This document shows, in pieces, positions 8,090 to 12,961 of a stretch of 12,961 nt of DNA; position 1 is the first letter of the stretch, and every line of letters starts with the position of its first letter. Origin of the DNA: Bacillota bacterium (GTDB taxonomy: Bacteria; Bacillota; UBA4882; UBA10575); the NCBI GenBank assembly GCA_012512605.1, contig JAAZDX010000165.1, positions 1 through 12,961 of the forward strand. The letters are read 5' to 3'. The notes beneath the pieces are model-generated. The model did no database searches and was not told where the DNA came from. It worked only from the letters and a program-made list of their open reading frames with translations. A program made the translations under genes and the position numbers.

Positions 8090-8102
8090 ACAACAGGCGC
8101 AT
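8016..8102 (-). CDS. Possible 28-codon small ORF between dxr and rseP (doubtful)
   Basis: An ATG 12 nt after the dxr stop opens a 28-codon frame ending in TAA; the peptide begins MRLLLVTC. It has two cysteines near the front (C8, C11) and a hydrophilic, acidic-basic remainder. No Shine-Dalgarno sequence precedes it; the 12 bases upstream are CCAATTTCGAAA. The hydrophobic start recalls a lipoprotein signal but is far too short and has no proper lipobox. It overlaps the nested inverted repeats of the same interval, which may be the better explanation of this stretch. Most likely a chance frame. Confidence 0.15.
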   Translation of the reverse strand: MRLLLVTCMGCSTEERKQDSALLEIIPK

Positions 8103-8114
8103 TTTCGAAATTGG

Positions 8115-9281
8115 TTATCCGGATATAAGCTCCCGGGTTATGCGGCGTGCCCAATTATCTACTGCCAATATGGTATCCAGATCAAGCTTCTGGTTAATCG
8201 CTCTCTCGTAGGCGTTCATGGCGCGCTCGATCAGGCGGGGTATCGCCAGAAAATCAATCCGGCCCGCCAGAAACGCATACACCGCTTCTTCATTAGCGGC
8301 ATTTAAGACCGTCGGCAAGGCACCTCCTGCCCTGCCCGCGGCATAGGCCAGCTCCAAGCAAGGAAACCGCTTAACATCGGGCGGGTAAAATTGAAGATCG
8401 GAAAGCTGATAAAGATCAATCCGGGAAAAAGGGTTCTCCTTCCGCTCCGGAAACGTCAAAGCATATTGGATCGGCAGGCGCATATCGGCCGGGCCCAGTT
8501 GGGCCAGGAGACTACCATCAACCAGTTCGATGAGGGAATGGACGATGCTTTGCGGATGGATGACCACTTTGATCTGATCATAAGGCAGACCAAATAACCA
8601 GTGGGCCTCAATAACTTCCAATCCTTTATTCATTAACGTGGCCGAATCAATGGTGATCTTCCCACCCATCCGCCAAGTAGGATGGGCAAGGGCGGCTTCG
8701 GGGGTAACTTTCTTCATCTCTTTCACCGTCCAACGGGCAAAGGGCCCCCCGGAGGCGGTAAGGTGTATTTGTTTTAAATCCGCTTCAGCGATGGCCTGGA
8801 GGCATTGGAAGATCGCGCTATGTTCACTATCCACCGGAATCAGCCGTGCCAAACTTTCCTTCTTAAGCTCAGCCATGATTAATTCCCCGGCGGCAACCAG
8901 GCTTTCTTTATTCGCCAAGGCCACTTTTTTCCCGGCTTGGAGGGCAGCTAGTGTCGGTTTGATTCCAGCGGCACCCACCACTGCAGAGACTACCACATCG
9001 ACTGCCGGGTCGGTCACTAATTCAAGCAAGCCGTCGGGACCGGACAATAGCTGTCCTTCCCATCCGGCCGTCGCGGCTAAAACTCCCTGGTATTGCCCGT
9101 GGTCGGACACCACCGCTTTCCGGGGACGATATTTCTTGATCTGCTCCGCCAGGCGCTCCCCTTGGCTGTGGGCAGAAAGACCATAAATCCGAAATTCTCC
9201 CGCTAAAACTTGGGCCACCACGTCAAGGGTTTGTTGCCCGATCGATCCGGTTGCACCCAGAATTACTAAGTTTTTCTTCAT
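8115..9281 (-). CDS. dxr: 1-deoxy-D-xylulose 5-phosphate reductoisomerase
   Basis: First committed step of the MEP isoprenoid pathway: NADPH-dependent rearrangement and reduction of DXP to MEP, metal-dependent, cytoplasmic, the target of fosmidomycin. 388 residues, normal length. Seen: Rossmann GATGSIG at 9-15; ALANKESLVAAGE at 121-133; metal ligands D151 and E153 in PVDSEHSAIFQ; TASGGPF at 175-181 and the active-site loop HPTWRMGGKITIDS at 200-213; the third acidic ligand E222 in MNKGLEV; HPQSIVHS at 242-249. All catalytic residues are present. The ATG lies 2 nt after the stop of the permease gene, and its ribosome site AAGGTGAT is formed by the permease's last codons, so the two are likely translated in a coupled way. 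uppS upstream and ispG downstream place isoprenoid supply in one gene cluster. Confidence 0.98.
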   Translation of the reverse strand: MKKNLVILGATGSIGQQTLDVVAQVLAGEFRIYGLSAHSQGERLAEQIKKYRPRKAVVSDHGQYQGVLAATAGWEGQLLSGPDGLLELVTDPAVDVVVSAVVGAAGIKPTLAALQAGKKVALANKESLVAAGELIMAELKKESLARLIPVDSEHSAIFQCLQAIAEADLKQIHLTASGGPFARWTVKEMKKVTPEAALAHPTWRMGGKITIDSATLMNKGLEVIEAHWLFGLPYDQIKVVIHPQSIVHSLIELVDGSLLAQLGPADMRLPIQYALTFPERKENPFSRIDLYQLSDLQFYPPDVKRFPCLELAYAAGRAGGALPTVLNAANEEAVYAFLAGRIDFLAIPRLIERAMNAYERAINQKLDLDTILAVDNWARRITRELISG

Positions 9282-9283
9282 CT

Positions 9284-10417
9284 TTAATCACCTTTAACTA
9301 AGCAAAAACCGTTTTTTCGATGACAAGTATATAAGCCCTGATATAAAGAACGGATCAGCACACAAAAGATGGGCCCGAATAAAATCCCGCCGATCCCCAA
9401 GGTTTTAACCCCAATGTACAGCGAGGACATCACCAATAATGGATGGAGGCCCAAGGTCGCACCGACCGTCCGGACCTCAAGCACTTGCCGGAGGCCCGAA
9501 GTAAAGAGGAAAATACCCGTTAAGTAACAAGCGAGCCGGATCTGCCCCACCGCCAGTTGCCATCCGACCCAAGGCAAAAAGATCAGCGCTGGACCGATTA
9601 AAGGGAAAAAATCGCAAAGGCCAATGAGACTCCCGGCCAACCAAGGTTTGGTAAAGCCCAATACCGCCAAACCCACCGTCGAGAGTAGTCCAGTGATCGT
9701 CGCCAGCAAAAGCTGGGTTTTGAGAAAGCGCCACCCCGTAGCCAATGTTTGCTCGTGAAGGGTGCGGATGGTCTGTCGCCAGTGGGGAGGGAAAAATGAT
9801 AAGAATAACTGTCTAATCTTGCTCCGGTCGCGGCTCAAAAAATAGGCGGTAAAACCACTGAGCAGTAAGTTGAAGAGAAAAGCGGGGAAGCCGCGGAAGA
9901 GATTTAAAGCCCGGTAGAGGAGGCTGCTGACCGCATTCCGAAAATTATCCATCCACAACCGGTCGTGACTCCAAAAATCTTCCGGCCACTGGAGCCGTAC
10001 GGCGAGCTCCGTTTTTAAGCGTTCTAAGCCCTGACCAAGGCGGGGGAGTTGGCCGGGCAACACCAGCAAAAGTTCCTTAGTCTCCTTGTAAAGAACGGCA
10101 AAGAAGAGGGTCAAACCAAGGCCAAGCAAGAAAAGGGTAAGCAGCAAAACTAAAATAACCGCTGGTTTCCGCGGAAAACCAAACCACCGGCCAAGCAGGA
10201 CCACCGGCTTTTCAATTAAGTAAGCAATAAAAAGCCCTAGAAAAAAGGGGCTAACCAGAGGAAAAAGGTACTTGATCAGTAAAAACAACAGAAGGATGCT
10301 CAGAAAATAAACGCTATTTAAACGGAGTTGTTTCGGAATCGCCACCGCCACCACCTGGTTTAAGCATACGTCCGAAACAAGCAAATCATGCCCGGATTTA
10401 TCTGAGCAGTCGCTCAC
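9284..10417 (-). CDS. AI-2E family (PF01594) permease, YtvI-like membrane protein
   Basis: Polytopic membrane protein of up to 377 residues. Hydrophobic segments lie at about 35-68, 86-110, 177-195, 235-256, 260-290, 295-307 and 325-357, with a long soluble loop (about 111-175) between the second and third, the typical layout of this family. Family-type motifs: DFFPLIGP at 269-276, and a late segment with R310, VLE at 312-314 and GLHPL at 323-327, close to the sporulation-associated YtvI branch. Members have been linked to export of small molecules or cations and to sporulation; the substrate here cannot be read. It sits between cdsA and dxr, normally adjacent in Bacillota. Start uncertain: the GTG at 10417 has no clear ribosome site and adds 24 polar residues that the family lacks, whereas a GTG at 10345 follows AGGTG and gives MAIPKQ just before the first helix; I consider the later start more likely. 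Family sure, role not. Confidence 0.88.
   Translation of the reverse strand: MSDCSDKSGHDLLVSDVCLNQVVAVAIPKQLRLNSVYFLSILLLFLLIKYLFPLVSPFFLGLFIAYLIEKPVVLLGRWFGFPRKPAVILVLLLTLFLLGLGLTLFFAVLYKETKELLLVLPGQLPRLGQGLERLKTELAVRLQWPEDFWSHDRLWMDNFRNAVSSLLYRALNLFRGFPAFLFNLLLSGFTAYFLSRDRSKIRQLFLSFFPPHWRQTIRTLHEQTLATGWRFLKTQLLLATITGLLSTVGLAVLGFTKPWLAGSLIGLCDFFPLIGPALIFLPWVGWQLAVGQIRLACYLTGIFLFTSGLRQVLEVRTVGATLGLHPLLVMSSLYIGVKTLGIGGILFGPIFCVLIRSLYQGLYTCHRKNGFCLVKGD
9287..9294 (-). promoter_or_regulatory. dxr ribosome binding site within the permease 3' end
   Basis: AAGGTGAT, matching the 16S tail complement, spans the last codons of the upstream permease gene and precedes the dxr ATG by 5 nt, fixing that start and suggesting coupling. 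Confidence 0.65.
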
Positions 10418-10541
10418 ACCGCTTACCGACCGCCACGAAGGGGCCTTAAATAAAAACCAGGTGAGTCGACAAGCATCAAAGGCAGACGGCAGCCGATCTC
10501 ATCAGCGGTGCCTCTAACTGGAAAATGACCGTATGTATCTT
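10418..10541 (-). other. cdsA-permease intergenic region (124 nt)
   Basis: The second largest gap in the window. It holds no convincing gene, terminator or riboswitch. On the minus strand a weak sigma-A-like pair can be drawn (TTGATG, 18 nt, TTTTAT at roughly 10449-10478), four of six matches in each box, so a promoter for the permease and dxr is possible but unproven. A CTGATGAG string near 10497 lacks the rest of a hammerhead ribozyme. Confidence 0.25.
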
Positions 10542-11363
10542 CTAAAGTAGAAATAAAGCCAGATAGTAAACGACCGGTAGGGAAAACAAAGCACTATCGA
10601 AACGATCAAGAACGCCGCCGTGACCGGGTAGAAAGCGGCCTGAATCTTTTACACCAGCAATCCGCTTCAAAAAGGAGGCAAACAAATCCCCGACCTGCCC
10701 AGCAAAACTGGTTAAGATTCCGGTTCCGACCAACCAAAAGAGGGGTAATTGGAAAAACAGGCCGAAAAGCACACCGCTAAGCGTACCAACGACTAGTCCT
10801 CCCGCAGCTCCTTCAATGGTTTTTTTGGGACTGAGCCGGGGAGCCAGTTTAGTTTTGCCCAACGCCGAACCGATAAAATAAGCGCCGGTATCCGTTCCCC
10901 AGATCACCGCAAAAGCAAAGAGCAATAATTGCCAGCCATACGGGTTGGTCAGATTTCGGATCAAAAGCGGATATACAAACAGAAAGCCTGTGTAAAACAG
11001 GATAAAAAGATGGCTGACGATCATAACTAAAGTTGCTCGGGTGATCCCCTTGCCTGCTAGCAAAAGGAAGGAGGTAAAAAGTAGGAGATAGGCTACCAAG
11101 GCCAACCAGCTTCCACTACTCAAGGAACCGCTGCTCACCGTCGACTGCCCCCAAATTGCCCACCCGATAACCAGAATCAGGTTAAAAAAGAGAGCCAGGG
11201 GCAATTGGAGATCAACCCCGGTCTTCTTAAAGATCTTACCAGCTTCCATTGTGGCCAGCACCGAAAGGACTCCGACGGCAACCGTCAGTAATGTTCCGCC
11301 TTGAATAACTAAAAAAAGAAAAAGAAGACCACCGATAATCCCCGATAGAATGCGTGTTTTCAC
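10542..11363 (-). CDS. cdsA: Phosphatidate cytidylyltransferase (CDP-diglyceride synthase)
   Basis: Integral membrane enzyme making CDP-diacylglycerol from phosphatidic acid and CTP, the branch point for bacterial phospholipids. 273 residues with about eight hydrophobic segments. The C-terminal family signature at 230-256 is complete: SFLKR, then KD at 239-240, LPGHGG at 245-250 and DRFD at 253-256. SPKKTIEG at 178-185 and GTDTGAYFIG at 156-165 are further family motifs. The GTG start overlaps the uppS stop by 4 nt (GTGA) and is preceded by GGGAG 7 nt upstream, inside uppS. A serine-rich stretch (74-85) lies in a loop between the second and third hydrophobic blocks; I attach no meaning to it. 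Confidence 0.97.
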   Translation of the reverse strand: MKTRILSGIIGGLLFLFLVIQGGTLLTVAVGVLSVLATMEAGKIFKKTGVDLQLPLALFFNLILVIGWAIWGQSTVSSGSLSSGSWLALVAYLLLFTSFLLLAGKGITRATLVMIVSHLFILFYTGFLFVYPLLIRNLTNPYGWQLLLFAFAVIWGTDTGAYFIGSALGKTKLAPRLSPKKTIEGAAGGLVVGTLSGVLFGLFFQLPLFWLVGTGILTSFAGQVGDLFASFLKRIAGVKDSGRFLPGHGGVLDRFDSALFSLPVVYYLALFLL

Positions 11364-12160
11364 TTTCTTCTCCCTTCCTTAATTCCCCCAAACCGACGGG
11401 ATCTCCTTTTGTATGCCGACAGCGCCGCGCGGAAACTATCCGGACCGAAATCGGGCCAAAGGGTAGAAGTAAAGTATAACTCGGTATAAGCGGTCTGCCA
11501 AAGCATAAAGTTACTGATCCGCTGTTCGCCGCTGGTGCGAATCAGGAGATCCGGAGCGGGTTGACCCGCCGTAAACAGGAAGCGGGCAAACTGTTCTTCC
11601 GTGATTGTGTCCGGTTCTAACCCTTGCTCTTGCGCCTTTTTGACTAACCCCTGCACCGCTTGGATAATCTCATGACGGCCGCCGTAATTAATGGCCAGAT
11701 TCAAGGTTAACCTTTGGTTCCCCGCGGTTTGTCTTTCCACTTGTTTAATCAATGCCGTCAATTTCGGCGGTAGTTGGTCTATATGGCCAAGGAAACGAAT
11801 CCGCACTTCTTCATCGTGTAATTCAGTGGTCACTTTCTGCAAACTGTCGTAAAAAAGGTTCATAAGAAATGATACTTCATGCTTCGGGCGTTTCCAATTT
11901 TCCGTCGAGAAAGCGTACAATGTTAAGTATTTAATCCCCAGCCGTACACATTCCTGCGTAATCTCCCGGGCGATCTGCAAACCGGCTTCGTGTCCGGCGG
12001 TACGGGGTAGATTCCGTTTTCGCGCCCAGCGCCCGTTCCCATCCATGATAATCGCCACATGCTGCGGCAGTCTTGGATCGCCCGGTTGAATGGTTTGGAC
12101 CGCCGCCCTGCGCCGAACCCGGTGAAAAAGACCCTTTGGAGAAAGGGAAGATAACTTCAA
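11360..12160 (-). CDS. uppS: Isoprenyl transferase (undecaprenyl diphosphate synthase)
   Basis: Cis-prenyltransferase that extends farnesyl diphosphate with isopentenyl diphosphate to the C55 lipid carrier for peptidoglycan and other wall polymers. 266 residues. Seen: IMDGNGRWA at 38-46 with catalytic D40; AGHEAG at 55-60; FSTENWKRP at 84-92; NYGGRHEI at 158-165; RTSGEQRISNF at 208-218 with E227 close behind, the diphosphate- and metal-binding end of the site. About 30 residues precede the core, including a basic RVRRR patch, which is within family variation. The start is TTG, unusual, but it follows a perfect GGAGG by 8 nt and the frr stop by 3 nt, and no ATG lies before the catalytic motif. 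Its product pathway uses precursors from Dxr and IspG encoded downstream. Confidence 0.97.
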   Translation of the reverse strand: MKLSSLSPKGLFHRVRRRAAVQTIQPGDPRLPQHVAIIMDGNGRWARKRNLPRTAGHEAGLQIAREITQECVRLGIKYLTLYAFSTENWKRPKHEVSFLMNLFYDSLQKVTTELHDEEVRIRFLGHIDQLPPKLTALIKQVERQTAGNQRLTLNLAINYGGRHEIIQAVQGLVKKAQEQGLEPDTITEEQFARFLFTAGQPAPDLLIRTSGEQRISNFMLWQTAYTELYFTSTLWPDFGPDSFRAALSAYKRRSRRFGGIKEGRRK

Positions 12161-12163
12161 GAA

Positions 12164-12727
12164 CTAGACCTCCATAATTTCCTGCTCTTTATTGGCGGTT
12201 AAAGTATCGATCTCGTCGATGTATTTATCCGTTAATTTCTGGATATCGTCCAAACCCTTCTTACTATCGTCCTCCGTGATTTCACCGTTCTTTTCCATCT
12301 TTTTAATGCGATCATTGGCATCGCGGCGAATATTCCGGATCGCGATCCTTTTCTCTTCAGCATCTTTCTTCAAGAGTTTAACGAGTTCACGCCGGCGTTC
12401 CTCAGTCAACTGGGGGACAACCAAACGGATGACGTTCCCGTCATTAGCCGGATTAAAGCCTAAATCCGCTTTTAATATTGCCCGCTCCACCTCGCCTAAG
12501 ATCGACTTGTCCCACGGTTGCACCATGATCATCCTTGGTTCCGGTGCCGAAATATTCGCCACTTGGTTAAGGGGCATCTGGGAACCGTAACAATCCACAG
12601 TCACCCGGTCCAAAATGGCGGGATTGGCGCGTCCGGTGCGGATCGTCGCAAAATCGCGTTTTGCCACTTCGATCACTTTTTGCATCTTTTGGTTGGTTTG
12701 ATCCCAAACCTCTTTAATGGCTTCCAC
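12164..12727 (-). CDS. frr: Ribosome recycling factor
   Basis: Splits the post-termination ribosome together with EF-G and IF3. 187 residues, the family's standard size is about 185. Domain I forms a three-helix bundle from both ends of the chain: RDFATIRTGRANP at about 24-36 is the hallmark of the first helix, and KKDAEEKR, IRNIRRDAND and KMEKNGEI (roughly 119-152) mark the C-terminal helices. The small beta domain II lies between (about 40-103), with VQPWDKS near 68-74. The start is GTG, giving MEAIKEVWD as in other family members; an AAGGAG lies about 10 nt upstream within the pyrH end. The gap to the pyrH stop is 2 nt, the classical pyrH-frr pair. Confidence 0.97.
   Translation of the reverse strand: MEAIKEVWDQTNQKMQKVIEVAKRDFATIRTGRANPAILDRVTVDCYGSQMPLNQVANISAPEPRMIMVQPWDKSILGEVERAILKADLGFNPANDGNVIRLVVPQLTEERRRELVKLLKKDAEEKRIAIRNIRRDANDRIKKMEKNGEITEDDSKKGLDDIQKLTDKYIDEIDTLTANKEQEIMEV
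12169..12173 (-). promoter_or_regulatory. Ribosome binding site for the TTG start of uppS
   Basis: GGAGG lies 8 nt before the TTG at 12160 and overlaps the last frr codons (GAG GTC TAG). It is the main support for the TTG start and indicates coupling to frr. Confidence 0.7.
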
Positions 12728-12729
12728 AG

Positions 12730-12961
12730 TTAATCATCTCCTTTAACAAAAGTCCCAATTTTCTCTCCCATAACAATTCTTTTTATGTTTCCAACCTCAT
12801 TCAGGTTAAAGACGACAATCGGAATTTTGTTGTCCATACACAAGGAGGTAGCAGTAGAATCCATTACACGTAACCGCTTATTCAAAATCTCAATAAACTT
12901 CAGATCATCATACTTCTTCGCATCGGGGTTAAGCACTGGATCCTGTTCGTATACCCCGTCC
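12730..12961 (-). CDS. pyrH: UMP kinase, C-terminal 76 residues (5' end outside window)
   Basis: Phosphorylates UMP to UDP with ATP in the cytoplasm; an amino-acid-kinase-fold enzyme, usually hexameric and regulated by GTP and UTP. Only the C-terminal part is present; the frame is open to the right edge. Recognisable: DGVYEQDP at the edge (nucleotide-binding region), NPDAKKYD, then VMDSTATSLCMDN and IPIVVFNLNEVGNIKR, all typical of bacterial UMP kinase, and ending in KGDD. Its stop is followed 2 nt later by the frr start, whose ribosome site it contains. rpsB and tsf commonly precede pyrH but lie outside the window. Confidence 0.95.
   Translation of the reverse strand, partial: DGVYEQDPVLNPDAKKYDDLKFIEILNKRLRVMDSTATSLCMDNKIPIVVFNLNEVGNIKRIVMGEKIGTFVKGDD

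Noticed and set aside
8638..9186. 182-codon open frame on the plus strand
   Set aside because: It is antisense to dxr, whose conserved motifs fill the same bases; the peptide shows no recognisable domain.
9477..9734. 85-codon minus-strand frame inside the permease gene
   Set aside because: Alternative frame of a well-supported membrane protein; low-complexity shadow.
10417..10510. 7-bp inverted repeat (10417-10423 with 10504-10510) before the permease
   Set aside because: A 7-bp match with an 80-nt loop is expected about as often as not in an interval of this size; no further helices support it.
10485..10515. CTGATGAG on the minus strand, the core string of a hammerhead ribozyme
   Set aside because: No stem II closing into GAAA and no matching cleavage site follow; a chance match.
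1..12961. Defence island, prophage, CRISPR or mobile element
   Set aside because: Every long frame is a housekeeping or ordinary accessory gene on one strand; no transposase, integrase, direct-repeat array or target-site duplication was seen.

Overview
The window is a run of bacterial housekeeping genes, all read on the minus strand, in the order pyrH (3' end only) - frr - uppS - cdsA - AI-2E/YtvI-like permease - dxr - rseP - four-zinc-ribbon protein - ispG - proS - family 2 glycosyltransferase - polC (first 912 codons). PolC, the proofreading Gram-positive replicative polymerase, points to Bacillota. The core order pyrH-frr-uppS-cdsA-dxr-rseP-ispG-proS-polC, with ispG between rseP and proS, is familiar from Clostridia and relatives. 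Base composition is mid-range and I cannot name a genus.

Region by region: 12961-11360 holds the end of the translation genes (UMP kinase, ribosome recycling factor) and undecaprenyl diphosphate synthase. 11363-9284 holds two membrane proteins, CDP-diglyceride synthase and a PF01594-type permease that is an addition to the usual order. 9281-5196 carries two MEP-pathway enzymes (Dxr, IspG), the site-2 protease RseP, and a small 16-cysteine protein that I cannot assign to a named family. 5199-1 carries prolyl-tRNA synthetase, a small cytoplasmic glycosyltransferase and PolC, which runs off the left edge.

Most junctions are tight: a 2-nt gap (pyrH/frr), a 3-nt gap (frr/uppS), a 4-nt overlap (uppS/cdsA), a 2-nt gap (permease/dxr), a 27-nt gap (rseP/zinc-ribbon) and a 4-nt overlap (ispG/proS). 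This suggests co-transcription and translational coupling. The only sizeable gaps are 124 nt (before the permease) and 174 nt (before rseP). No gene-free stretch exceeds 300 bases. I saw no tRNA, rRNA, insertion sequence, CRISPR array or convincing rho-independent terminator.

Functionally the genes supply isoprenoid precursors (Dxr, IspG), convert them to the C55 carrier (UppS), make CDP-diacylglycerol for phospholipids (CdsA), and support membrane proteolysis, translation and replication. I do not see a new defence or mobile system. The parts most worth a second look are the four-zinc-ribbon protein, nested complementary segments in the rseP leader, a two-residue expansion in the RseP active-site motif, and the many non-ATG start codons.
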